NCBI RefSeq assembly: GCF_004331485.1
Contig: NZ_SJKD01000001.1
Span: forward strand, 806,001 to 870,000
Origin: Kribbella capetownensis
GTDB lineage: Bacteria > Actinomycetota > Actinomycetes > Propionibacteriales > Kribbellaceae
DNA length: 64,000 bases
Direction: 5' to 3'
Under the pieces are notes generated by a model, which was given only the letters and a program-made list of their open reading frames with translations, did no database searches and was not told the origin of the DNA. Position 1 is the stretch's first letter; every line of letters begins with the position of its first letter. The translations under genes and the position numbers were made by a program. Shown one piece after another: positions 8,611 to 16,379 of this stretch.

Positions 8611-9621
8611 TCAGTAGTAGACGCGAGCGCTGACTGCCCGGTGGTCGGAGTAGTTGCGGTCCTCGCGGTCGGAGCCGGTCTCGGCCTGGTCGGCGGCGTC
8701 ACCCTCGTCGAAGGTGACGGTGTGGAACGCGCTCACCGTGGGCAGCGCGCCGGACGGCCGGCGGGCGAAGAGGAAGTCGATCCGCCGGTCGCCGCCGATG
8801 GTCCAGTTCGACGCCAGGCAGGACAGGTTGCCGGCGCAGGCGGAGTACCCGGCGTCGCGGTAGCCGAGTGAGCCGCCGGCGTCGCCGTTCAGCAGCTGGA
8901 ACCAGGGCCGGAACGCACCGCCGCTGACGTCGGAGTAGTTCAGGTCGCCGCCGAAGATCAGCAGGCTGCCGCCGTACCCGTCCTCGGTCAGCTCGGTCGC
9001 CGTCTCGCGCGCGTTGGACTCCGCGCACGGCGGACCACCCGACGCCGAGGTCGGCCAGTGCACCGACGCGACCGTCAGGTCCTTGTTCGCGACCTTGTCG
9101 TGCAGCCGGACCTTGACCGCCTTGGTCCGGGCCTGGTCGTTGTTGGCGCACGCACCGGACTCGTCGCTCTGCGCCTGCCAGGTCGCGTTGCCGAGGCCGA
9201 GGTTCGTGAAGCGCGCGGTCCGGTAGATGACGGCGTTGGTCTGGTGGTCCTTCGGTGCGCCGCAGGGGCTGTTCATCGCGGCGGGCGAGACGTCGGCGAT
9301 CACGCCGGCGTACGTCTCGCCGAGGTCGGTCGAGAGGCGGTCCAGGTACGTGTCCAGCTGCACGCGGTTGCTGATCTGCTGGACCGTGAAGACGTCCGGC
9401 TTCAGCGGGGCACGCTTCAGGTAGTAGGCCAGGTCCTGCCAGTCGCCCGGACAGGCCAGGTCGACGGTCGGCAGGTTCTCCAGGTTGTTGTCGTACACGT
9501 GGACGAAGGCGGGGTCGTTGTTCGCCGCGGCGGTGGTCACGTCAGCGTGGGCCGGGGTGATCCCGGCGAAGGCCAGCGTGAGAACGGCCAGTGCGGCACC
9601 TTTTCGGGGCGGGGTGCGCAT
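8611..9621 (-). CDS. Secreted endonuclease/exonuclease/phosphatase-fold protein
   Basis: 336 residues from ATG 9621; an upstream in-frame ATG at 9651 would add ten residues. I prefer 9621 because it opens directly on a signal peptide (MRTPPRKGAALAVLTLAF, cleavage after AHA). The exonuclease/endonuclease/phosphatase fold is supported by TVQQIS near residue 65, DLTVASVHWPT, GGDLNYSDVSGG (metal and catalytic Asp/Asn) and the C-terminal SDHRAVSARVYY with the Asp-His pair. Several Cys (ACPGDW, SPCGAP, ACANN, PPCAES, SACAGNLSC) fit an exported disulphide-bonded protein. Likely substrates are nucleic acid or a phosphodiester; sphingomyelinase-type activity is not excluded. It follows the regulator gene at 9661 on the same strand with 39 bases between them. 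Confidence 0.85.
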   Translation of the reverse strand: MRTPPRKGAALAVLTLAFAGITPAHADVTTAAANNDPAFVHVYDNNLENLPTVDLACPGDWQDLAYYLKRAPLKPDVFTVQQISNRVQLDTYLDRLSTDLGETYAGVIADVSPAAMNSPCGAPKDHQTNAVIYRTARFTNLGLGNATWQAQSDESGACANNDQARTKAVKVRLHDKVANKDLTVASVHWPTSASGGPPCAESNARETATELTEDGYGGSLLIFGGDLNYSDVSGGAFRPWFQLLNGDAGGSLGYRDAGYSACAGNLSCLASNWTIGGDRRIDFLFARRPSGALPTVSAFHTVTFDEGDAADQAETGSDREDRNYSDHRAVSARVYY

Positions 9622-9660
9622 GGCGGCAGTACACCACGGCCGAGGGCTCATCCCTGGCGG

Positions 9661-10638
9661 TCAGATCCAGCCGCGCTTGGCGGCCTGGAACGCCAGGCCG
9701 GTGCGGGTGTCGACGCCGGCCAGCGCCATCATCCGGTCGAGCCGGCGCTGGACGGTACGACGGCTGATGCCCAGCTGGGACGCGATCGACTTGTCCGGCA
9801 CACCGGCGACCAGCAGCGACAGCAGGAACCGCTCGTTGTCGTCGAGACCTTCCGTCTCCTCGGAGTTGCCCCGCTGGAGCTTCACCGGCGTCGCCTGCTC
9901 CCAGTGGCTCTCGAAGAGGGCCAGGAGTGCGTCGAGCAGTTGGCCGCGGCTGATGACGGCGGCTGTCGGCTCACCGATCCCCAGCTCGTCGTCACGGACC
10001 AACGGGCAGACCGCGGTCGACCGGTCCACGATCGCCAGCCGGACCGGGAGCGTCGGCAACGCGCGCGCCTCCTCACCCCAGCTCACGCCCTCGGCGATCG
10101 AGTCGAGTTCGCCCGGGGTCTCGAGGAGGGCGCGTTCGTAGATCGCGCGGTACCGGACGCCGCGGGTCAGAGCGCCGTACTCCTCGGTGTTGTCGGCGCC
10201 CTGCATCGCCAACGGGTTGGCGCGGCAGAACCAGAGGATCTCCTCGCGCGCCGATTCCTGCAGGTCGCGCAGCCGCTCCCGGAGCGCGGTCGCGCCGACG
10301 ATCACCTCGACCAGGTGGTGCGCGTCACGGCGGCTCGCACTGGCGCGGAACTCCTCGCTCAGCGCCGCCACCGTCTTGCGGGCCGTCTCCAACGATTCCT
10401 GCCGGCGGAGCAGCGTCGTACCGAGAGCAACGTCCGGCGGGAGCGGGCGGAACACCGGGTCGTCGACCTCGGTGGCCGCGACCAGTCCCTTCGCCTGCAG
10501 CCGCTGCAGTACCTCGTCCGCCTCGTGCCGCGTCAACTCCGCGACTTCGGCGAGCTCCCCGGACCGGGCCGCGGACAGCCCGACCAGCAGGCGGTAGGCC
10601 TGCTCCTCCCGGGCATCAAGCAACAAGCCTTCCTGCAT
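9661..10638 (-). CDS. TrmB-like N-terminus with LuxR-type C-terminal HTH regulator
   Basis: 325 residues from ATG 10638, with GAGAGGGGG upstream. Residues about 5-70 form a winged HTH of TrmB type (DAREEQAYRLLVGLSAARSG then ADEVLQRLQAKGLV). The middle carries the phospholipase D-like effector region of such proteins (EEILWFCRANPL to VRLAIVDRSTAVCPL). The last 65 residues are a LuxR/GerE HTH (LDDNERFLLSLLVAGVPDKS then IASQLGISRRTVQRRLDRMM). This arrangement is common and poorly characterised in actinobacteria, where many members sit in specialised metabolism. Its target is not evident. It is divergent from a small membrane ORF, with a 14-bp palindrome between them. Confidence 0.82.
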   Translation of the reverse strand: MQEGLLLDAREEQAYRLLVGLSAARSGELAEVAELTRHEADEVLQRLQAKGLVAATEVDDPVFRPLPPDVALGTTLLRRQESLETARKTVAALSEEFRASASRRDAHHLVEVIVGATALRERLRDLQESAREEILWFCRANPLAMQGADNTEEYGALTRGVRYRAIYERALLETPGELDSIAEGVSWGEEARALPTLPVRLAIVDRSTAVCPLVRDDELGIGEPTAAVISRGQLLDALLALFESHWEQATPVKLQRGNSEETEGLDDNERFLLSLLVAGVPDKSIASQLGISRRTVQRRLDRMMALAGVDTRTGLAFQAAKRGWI

Positions 10639-10717
10639 GGGCGGCCCCCTCTCGGCGCGGTAGTCCACCTAATCAGGCGTTACAACGCTGAAGCGAGCCG
10701 ATTCCCACTGGCCGTTC

Positions 10718-10731
10718 CGTGCCGCGGCACG
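10718..10731. promoter_or_regulatory. 14-bp perfect palindrome, candidate operator
   Basis: CGTGCCGCGGCACG is its own reverse complement. It lies 80 bases upstream of the TrmB/LuxR-type regulator start in the space shared with a possible small plus-strand gene, so autoregulation is plausible. In GC-rich DNA such palindromes can also arise by chance. Confidence 0.4.
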
Positions 10732-10866
10732 CAAGTGTCATCACGGATTTGCTGAGGGACCGTCACTTCCGGTCAGAACGTTCGCGGAACTCGCCGCCCC
10801 TGACCGGGGCGGTGGGGCGGGGACGAGACGACACAGCGCACCCGCCCGCCTGCGAAAGAGAACATG

Positions 10867-11010
10867 ATGAGTCTGACCGACTACGCCGGGGTCGCCGGCC
10901 TGGTAGCCGCGGCCGTCCTCGCCCTGTGGATGGTCCTGGGCGCCCGAAGCGTGACGAACGCCCGCCACCGAGGGACTCCCAGGCCGGGGCTACCCCGCCT
11001 CCGCCGGTGA
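10867..11010 (+). CDS. Possible 47-residue single-pass membrane peptide
   Basis: An ATG-ATG pair at 10864/10867 follows AAAGAG; spacing favours the second ATG. The product has one hydrophobic helix (VAGLVAAAVLALWMVLG) and a basic tail (ARSVTNARHRG to PRLRR), as in small membrane proteins with an N-out, positive-inside topology. The last 21 bases overlap the 3' end of the convergent ABC permease gene. It would fill the otherwise empty 10639-10989 interval opposite the divergent regulator. I recognise no family. It may be only a chance ORF. Confidence 0.35.
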   Translation: MSLTDYAGVAGLVAAAVLALWMVLGARSVTNARHRGTPRPGLPRLRR

Positions 11011-12813
11011 CACCTTCCGCGCGTTGTAGTAGGTGAGCCCGCCGTACGCGTACATGCCCAGGCCGAGCACTGCCATCCCGGCGATGACCAGCCACCGCAA
11101 CGGGTTCGCCACGTAGAGGGCGAGGAACCACGACTTGGTGTCGGCGTTGCCGGTCAGCAGGAAGATCGCAGGTACGAGCGCCTGCGGGAACAGCGGGATG
11201 GCGGCGAAGCCGAGACAGAAGCCGGCCAGCGTCCGCTTCCAGCGGGGGATCGACTCGTACTGCGCCTTCTTCTTGGCTTCCTCGACGGTCCGGCCGTGCC
11301 TGAGCAGCGTGAGCAGCTCGGGTCCGCGCTGTTCGAGCCGGTTGATGGCGAGGCGGCCGAGGTACCACCACGCCAGTACGCCGGACAGCAGCCCGATCGG
11401 GACGCCCCACCACGACCAGTAGAGCGCAGCGACCAGCGCGGGTGCCGCGGACACGGACACCAGTACGAGCATCACGTAGACGAGGCCCATGGTCTCGCCC
11501 TCGTTCTCACCCGAGTTGAGCGGATTGCCGGACCGCTTGTGCGCGTCGGTCGTCGGTACGGCGGCCCACACCGAGCAGGCCACGATCAGACCGGCCGCGC
11601 CACCCAGGAGCGCCGGCAGCACGCTGAGCACGAGCGGCCAGGCACCGGCGTCGCCTGCCCACCAGGTGAAGAGCACGGTGATCAGGACGGTGAGCGGTCC
11701 GAAGACGAGCAGGAACGCGCGCTGCCGCGCCCGTACATCCGGTCCGGCCGAGCCGGGGGTCATCAGCGTCGTCCAGAGCGCCGTACCGTCCGCACCGTAC
11801 AGGTTGGAGGCCATCGCACCGGCCATGATGACGGCCGCCGGACCGGCCCACGGCAGCATGTAGGTCGCCTTGAGTGCGAGCGGCATCATGCAGAAGAAGA
11901 GTCCATAGCTGACCGCGAAGACGGCCTTGTGACCGTAGAGCAGGTCCCGCGTCCACGAGCGGAGTTCCTTGGCTGCGGCCGCACTGCTCGGTCCGTCGGC
12001 GGACAGTGGTCGCCGGACCTTGTGGCTCATGTGGCTGGCAGTGGTACGGCGTACCAGGAGAGCGGACCAGGCGATCAGCATCACTGCGGCGAGCAGGACC
12101 AGGCCGACCAGCGGCAGCAGCGCCTCGAGCCAGTCGCCACGACCGGCGGCCTCGACCGCGGCCAGACCCCAGCCCGACGGTGCGATGCGCGCAGCAGTGG
12201 CCACGGTGCCCTGCACGTCGGTGGAGACGTACGCGACGATCAGCGCCCAGCCCTGCGCCGCGAACGCCAGGATGAACGCGTTGACCACCGCGGCGAGGAC
12301 GGCCCCCGAGCGGACTTGCAGGAGTACGCCGTACACGGCGACGGCGAGCCGGGACGCCAGGATGAAGCAGAACAGCTGTAATACGAGGGCCGGCAGGGCG
12401 ATGAGAGCTGCTGCGACGCTCAGCTGCGCACCGGCAACGACCAGACTCAGCAGGGCCACGAGGCTGATCACCGGTGCGACGCCGGCGACCGCAGCGACCA
12501 GCAGTCCGGTCGACAGCGTGCGCGGCGGCAACGGCAGCATGCTGAAGTACTCTGGCTTGAGCGTCTCGTCACCGCCACCCGCGAACAGAGGCCCGACCAC
12601 CCAGCCGAGCATCCAGATCCCGAGCGCAACGACCAGTCCGTCGTTGTCGCCGCGGGCTGCGACCCAGATCGTGCCGCCGGCGAGCACCAGGCCGCAGAAC
12701 GCACCGGCGCCGATCCAGGAGACCCGGTTCTGGTCCTTCAGTGCATGCCGGAACGAGGACAGCCGCATCCGGACCAGCGTGTGCGAGGTGGCGTAGGTCA
12801 GGCCGAGAGCCAC
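10990..12813 (-). CDS. ABC-2 type exporter permease, large form
   Basis: 607 residues from the GTG at 12813, which has GGAGG 7 bases upstream and overlaps the ATPase stop by 16 bases. About twelve hydrophobic segments are visible, in two groups of roughly six split by a hydrophilic stretch (RRPLSADGPSSAAAAKELRS) near residue 300. It is therefore about twice the size of a simple ABC-2 permease and may supply both membrane halves in one chain (inference). Substrate is unknown. Pairing with the upstream ATPase is certain from the overlap. No resistance or biosynthesis gene adjoins to suggest a cargo. Confidence 0.85.
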   Translation of the reverse strand: MALGLTYATSHTLVRMRLSSFRHALKDQNRVSWIGAGAFCGLVLAGGTIWVAARGDNDGLVVALGIWMLGWVVGPLFAGGGDETLKPEYFSMLPLPPRTLSTGLLVAAVAGVAPVISLVALLSLVVAGAQLSVAAALIALPALVLQLFCFILASRLAVAVYGVLLQVRSGAVLAAVVNAFILAFAAQGWALIVAYVSTDVQGTVATAARIAPSGWGLAAVEAAGRGDWLEALLPLVGLVLLAAVMLIAWSALLVRRTTASHMSHKVRRPLSADGPSSAAAAKELRSWTRDLLYGHKAVFAVSYGLFFCMMPLALKATYMLPWAGPAAVIMAGAMASNLYGADGTALWTTLMTPGSAGPDVRARQRAFLLVFGPLTVLITVLFTWWAGDAGAWPLVLSVLPALLGGAAGLIVACSVWAAVPTTDAHKRSGNPLNSGENEGETMGLVYVMLVLVSVSAAPALVAALYWSWWGVPIGLLSGVLAWWYLGRLAINRLEQRGPELLTLLRHGRTVEEAKKKAQYESIPRWKRTLAGFCLGFAAIPLFPQALVPAIFLLTGNADTKSWFLALYVANPLRWLVIAGMAVLGLGMYAYGGLTYYNARKVSPAEAG

Positions 12814-13556
12814 GACAGACCCTCCGCACCCCGGGTCGAGGCACCGACCAGCGACACGAACGCGTCCTCCAGGCTGCCGCCGGCCTGCACCTCGGAAACA
12901 GTGCCCGAGGCAACGACCTTGCCGTCGGCGACGACCGCCACCCGGTCGCACAGCTGCTCGACCAGCGCCATGACGTGACTCGACATCACCACCGACCCGC
13001 CGCCGGCGATGAACCTGTTCAGGATCGTCCGGATGGTCGCCGCCGACACCGGGTCGACCGCCTCGAACGGTTCGTCCAGCACCAGCAGCCGGGGCGCGTG
13101 CAGCAAGGCGACGGCCAGTCCGAGCTTCTTCCGCATGCCGGTCGAGTAGCCGATCACCTGCTTCTCGTCCTCGTGATCGAGCTCGAGCACCTCGAGGAGT
13201 TCCGACGTACGTCTCCGGACCTCGTCCTCGGGCAGACCCCGCAGCAGGCCCAGGTACGTCAGCACCTCACGCCCGGTCAGCCGCTCCGGCATCCCGAGCC
13301 CGTCCGGCAGCACCCCGACCAGCGCCTTCGCCTTCGTCGGCTCGTCCCACACGTCCACCCCGAAGATCCGCGCCGTCCCCTCGTCCGGCCGCAGCAACCC
13401 GACCGCCATCGACAGCGAGGTCGTCTTCCCCGCCCCGTTCGGCCCGAGCATCCCGAAGAACGATCCGGTCGGCACCGACAGACTCAGCCCGTCGACCGCC
13501 CGCTCCTCGCCGAACACCTTGGTCAACCCGACCAACTCGAACGCCGCACTCTCCAT
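12798..13556 (-). CDS. ABC transporter ATP-binding protein
   Basis: 252 residues from the ATG at 13556, with GGAGGAAA upstream. All ABC motifs are present: Walker A GPNGAGKTTS (about residues 38-47), signature YSTGMRKKLGLA, Walker B LLVLDEPFEAVDP and the switch His in VVMSSHVMAL. Walker B reads EPFEAVDP rather than the usual EPTxGLDP. This is seen in a subset of ABC-2 exporters and leaves the catalytic Glu intact. It energises the large permease encoded immediately downstream. Confidence 0.93.
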   Translation of the reverse strand: MESAAFELVGLTKVFGEERAVDGLSLSVPTGSFFGMLGPNGAGKTTSLSMAVGLLRPDEGTARIFGVDVWDEPTKAKALVGVLPDGLGMPERLTGREVLTYLGLLRGLPEDEVRRRTSELLEVLELDHEDEKQVIGYSTGMRKKLGLAVALLHAPRLLVLDEPFEAVDPVSAATIRTILNRFIAGGGSVVMSSHVMALVEQLCDRVAVVADGKVVASGTVSEVQAGGSLEDAFVSLVGASTRGAEGLSWLSA

Positions 13557-13764
13557 ACCGCCAGTTTCCTCCCAGCCAACACCCCTAAAGGTCAAACCCT
13601 GCCACCGAACACCCGCCGCGGTCGTCACCCGCGCGACCGACCCGCCCCATCCCCCACACGGCCTACACCGCGTTCGGTTCGCGCCATGGTGTGAGTCTTT
13701 CATCGCAGGACGAAGGGCCGTGCCGTTGCGTGGTTCTGTCGGTGCTGAGTGCGACCGTAGGGCG

Positions 13765-14595
13765 ATGACGGGGATTCGGGTTGCTCTTGCGCAGCCGGCT
13801 ATCAGTGCGGACGCGCGGGTGAACGGGAAGACCGTTCGGTCGTTGATGCGGAAGGCAGCGGCTGGGCGGGCGCGGTTGGTGCACTTTCCGGAGGGTGCGC
13901 TGAGTGGGTACGCGAAGGAGCAGATCGCCGACTGGTCGCAGGTTGACTGGGGTGTGGTCCGCGGGGAGCTCGAGCGGGTCATGGCGTTGGCCGCTGAGCT
14001 GCGGCTGTGGGTCGTGCTGGGGTCAGCGCATCCGTTGACGCCGCCGCATCGGCCCCACAACAGCTTGTATGTGATTTCGGACGCGGGCGAACTGGTCGAC
14101 CGCTACGACAAGCGCTTCTGCTCGAACACCGAGATCAACCATTTCTACAGCCCTGGCTTCGACCCAGTGGTGTTCGACGTCGACGGCTATCGATTCGGCT
14201 GCGCGATCTGTGTCGAGATCAACTTCCCGCAGTTGTTCAGTCAGTACGAGCGTCTCGGCGTCGAGTGTCTGCTGCTGTCGGCGTACCCGGTGGACTCGAT
14301 CTTCGAGCTGAAGGCGCGTGCGTACGCCGCGATCAACTGCTATTGGGTTTCGATGTCGCTACCCGCGCAGACCGTCGACCTGATGCCGTCCGGTCTGATC
14401 ACGCCCACCGGCACGTACGCCGCCCAGCTCAGCGGGAACTCCGGTCTCGCCATCACCACGCTGGACCGCGACGACCCCGCCCTGACAGTCCCGTTCCAGC
14501 ACGCCCGTCCGTGGCGCGCCACTGCCATGAAGGGCGAGATCTACCGCACCCGGGCGGTAGACGACCCCCGCTCCCGAGACCACACCATGCTCTAG
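13765..14595 (+). CDS. Carbon-nitrogen hydrolase (nitrilase superfamily)
   Basis: 276 residues from the ATG at 13765 (weak TAGGGCG upstream). The Glu-Lys-Cys triad is complete: Glu43 in HFPEGALSGY, Lys116 in DRYDKRFCSN and Cys149 in CAICVEINFPQLF. Family knowledge: such enzymes hydrolyse amides, nitriles or N-carbamoyl groups in the cytoplasm. The sequence has no extra acyltransferase or glutaminase-linked domain, so it belongs to the stand-alone amidase type, and the substrate cannot be named. It is transcribed alone, divergent from the ABC ATPase across about 208 bases in which I see no further feature. Confidence 0.87.
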   Translation: MTGIRVALAQPAISADARVNGKTVRSLMRKAAAGRARLVHFPEGALSGYAKEQIADWSQVDWGVVRGELERVMALAAELRLWVVLGSAHPLTPPHRPHNSLYVISDAGELVDRYDKRFCSNTEINHFYSPGFDPVVFDVDGYRFGCAICVEINFPQLFSQYERLGVECLLLSAYPVDSIFELKARAYAAINCYWVSMSLPAQTVDLMPSGLITPTGTYAAQLSGNSGLAITTLDRDDPALTVPFQHARPWRATAMKGEIYRTRAVDDPRSRDHTML

Positions 14596-14722
14596 CTGCC
14601 CTCCAGGTGTGACCTTGTGCACGCATCCGCCCTCAACGCACGATGGGGCAGGCGAGCGAGCACGCGACGAAGGAGCGCACGTAGCCGGCTGCGGGTCAAT
14701 CACAGTTGGGTGGGGAATTGGA

Positions 14723-14749
14723 AAAGTCCCGGTCGTTGACCGGGACTTT
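14723..14749 (-). terminator. Rho-independent terminator of tRNA-Leu
   Basis: A perfect 12-bp stem (14723-14734 with 14738-14749, AAAGTCCCGGTC) and GTT/AAC loop begins immediately after the tRNA 3' end. On the minus strand it is followed by TTTTCC, giving a short U tract. Confidence 0.88.
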
Positions 14750-14750
14750 G

Positions 14751-14834
14751 TGCGCGAGGGGGGAGTTGAACCCCCACGCCCTTTCGGGCACACGGACCTG
14801 AACCGTGCGCGTCTGCCTATTCCGCCACCCGCGC
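14751..14834 (-). tRNA. tRNA-Leu (anticodon CAG)
   Basis: The 84-nt minus-strand RNA folds as a class II tRNA. A 7-bp acceptor stem joins GCGCGGG at 14834-14828 to 14758-14752 with one G-U pair; discriminator A is at 14751. The anticodon stem CACGG/CCGTG encloses loop TTCAGGT, so the anticodon is CAG. The long variable arm has the hairpin GCCC-GAAA-GGGC. The T arm is GGGGG TTCAACT CCCCC. Anticodon CAG with a long variable arm means leucine (CUG codons). The 3' CCA is not encoded. It lies just upstream of and divergent from fhaA. Confidence 0.96.
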
Positions 14835-15057
14835 GCAGGTTGCTCTGACGATGTCTTCTGCAACCGAGTGAGAAGACTAGCACGGGATCTGGCGGACCTT
14901 CACATTGCGGGTTCGGTCGAACCTCCCGATACGATCGATCGTCGTACCCGGTGTGTCCACCGTGACGTGGACGCGGCGTACGGCGTGCCTGCTGGGGGCG
15001 CCGGACGGCAGGCACGATCGTTGGCACCAGCCGGCGACCGACCGTGGAGGAGGAGGC

Positions 15058-15876
15058 GTGCGACCGCTGCAGCGCTTCGAGCGACGCCTGGAGGGCATTG
15101 TGAGCGGTGTCTTCGCGCGTGCGTTCAAGGGCGACGTCGAGCCGATCGAGCTGGCGGCGGCGCTCAAGCGTGAGATCGACAACACCGCGCGGATCCTGTC
15201 CAGGGACCGCCGGCTGGTGCCGAACCACTTCACGATCGAGCTCGGTCCGGGCGATTTCGAGCGCCTGAACGCCTACGGCCGGACCCTCAACCACGAACTG
15301 GCCAACGAACTGCGCGACCACGCCGACATCCAGCGGTACACGTTCTCCGGCCCGATCGAGATCGAGCTGACCCAGCAGGACGACCTCCCGACAGGTAAGT
15401 TCCGGGTGGTCAGTGCCACCGTCGGTTCACCGCAACGGCGGTCCCAGCCCTACCCGCAGGAGCCTTACGTGCCGCCGAACGACGGCCCGGTGCTGAGCAC
15501 CCCGGCCAGCCCGCCGCCCCCGCAGCAACAGCAGCCCCGACGCGGTCACCCCCAGGTGATGCTCGAGGTGAACGGCCGGCGCCGCCCGGTCAACCCGCCC
15601 GGCGTGGTCCTCGGCCGCGGTACCGACGCGGACATCCAGATCAACGACCCGGGTGTGTCCCGGCGGCACGCCGAGATCCGGCTGATGCCGGAGGGTCCTG
15701 GCGGCATCCGAGTGGTGCTGGTCGACCTGGGCTCCACCAACGGCACCCTGGTGAACGGCCGGCGGACCACCGAGGCCGAGCTGGTCGACGGCTCGACCGT
15801 GCGGATCGGCAACACAACCATGACGCTGCGTCTCGCGGACGAGCCGATGGCCCAGCCGCCGAGCAGCGGGTGGTGA
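15058..15876 (+). CDS. fhaA: FhaA, DUF3662 and FHA domain protein
   Basis: 272 residues from the GTG at 15058, with a GGAGGAGGAGG run upstream. The N-terminal 115 residues are the DUF3662 domain (RFERRLEGIVSGVFARAFKG to FTIELGPGDFERL). A Pro/Gln-rich linker (PASPPPPQQQQPRRG) leads to a C-terminal FHA domain (about 165-262) with GRGTDADIQI, VSRRHAEI and DLGSTNGTLVNG. Family knowledge: FhaA binds phosphothreonine on PknB substrates, including the flippase regulator MviN in mycobacteria, and links kinase signalling to peptidoglycan synthesis. The linker is short compared with the tyrosine-rich linkers of some homologues. It opens the operon fhaA-fhaB-pstP-rodA-pbpA-pknB with 10-base gaps to its neighbour. 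Confidence 0.95.
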   Translation: MRPLQRFERRLEGIVSGVFARAFKGDVEPIELAAALKREIDNTARILSRDRRLVPNHFTIELGPGDFERLNAYGRTLNHELANELRDHADIQRYTFSGPIEIELTQQDDLPTGKFRVVSATVGSPQRRSQPYPQEPYVPPNDGPVLSTPASPPPPQQQQPRRGHPQVMLEVNGRRRPVNPPGVVLGRGTDADIQINDPGVSRRHAEIRLMPEGPGGIRVVLVDLGSTNGTLVNGRRTTEAELVDGSTVRIGNTTMTLRLADEPMAQPPSSGW

Positions 15877-15886
15877 CTGAGCTTCC

Positions 15887-16369
15887 ATGTCGGAACTGAC
15901 CCTGACCCTGATCAAACTGGGGTTTTTGGCGCTGCTGTGGATGTTCGTCCTGGCGGTGCTGTCCGTGATCAGGTCCGACCTGTTCGGCGCCAAGGTCGAC
16001 AGCCGCGCCGCGGCCGCCGTCGTACCGCAGAACTCCCGTACGCCGAAGCCCGCCAGGCCGACCAAGAAACGCAAGGGCCTGCCCGGGTCGGTGACGATCG
16101 CGGACGGCCCTCAGGCGGGCGTCGGCGCGACCCTGGTCGACGAGCCGGTGATCATCGGACGCGGCTCGGACTGTCAGATCCGGCTCGATGACGACTACTC
16201 TTCGACCCGGCACGCCCGGCTGTTCTCTTCCGAGGGGCAGTGGTGGGTCGAGGACCTCGGCTCGACCAACGGGACGTACCTGGACGGCCAGCGGGTGACC
16301 CGCCCGGTGCCGGCCGAGATCGGCGGCTCGGTCCGGATCGGCCGGACGACGCTGAACATCGCGAAGTAG
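15887..16369 (+). CDS. fhaB: FhaB, membrane-anchored FHA protein
   Basis: 160 residues. One N-terminal transmembrane helix (about 8-28, TLIKLGFLALLWMFVLAVLS) is followed by a basic linker (RPTKKRKGLPG) and a cytoplasmic FHA domain (about 70-158) with IIGRGSDCQIRLDDDYSS, RHARLF and DLGSTNGTYLDG. Family knowledge: the mycobacterial homologue (FhaB/FipA) couples Ser/Thr phosphorylation to division and elongation machinery. The gene sits 10 bases after fhaA and 10 bases before pstP, so all three are surely cotranscribed. Confidence 0.95.
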   Translation: MSELTLTLIKLGFLALLWMFVLAVLSVIRSDLFGAKVDSRAAAAVVPQNSRTPKPARPTKKRKGLPGSVTIADGPQAGVGATLVDEPVIIGRGSDCQIRLDDDYSSTRHARLFSSEGQWWVEDLGSTNGTYLDGQRVTRPVPAEIGGSVRIGRTTLNIAK

Positions 16370-16379
16370 GCCTGCCTCG

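Noticed and set aside
14610..14720. A second small RNA downstream of tRNA-Leu
   Set aside because: Beyond the clear terminator at 14723-14749 I found no tRNA-like or conserved fold.
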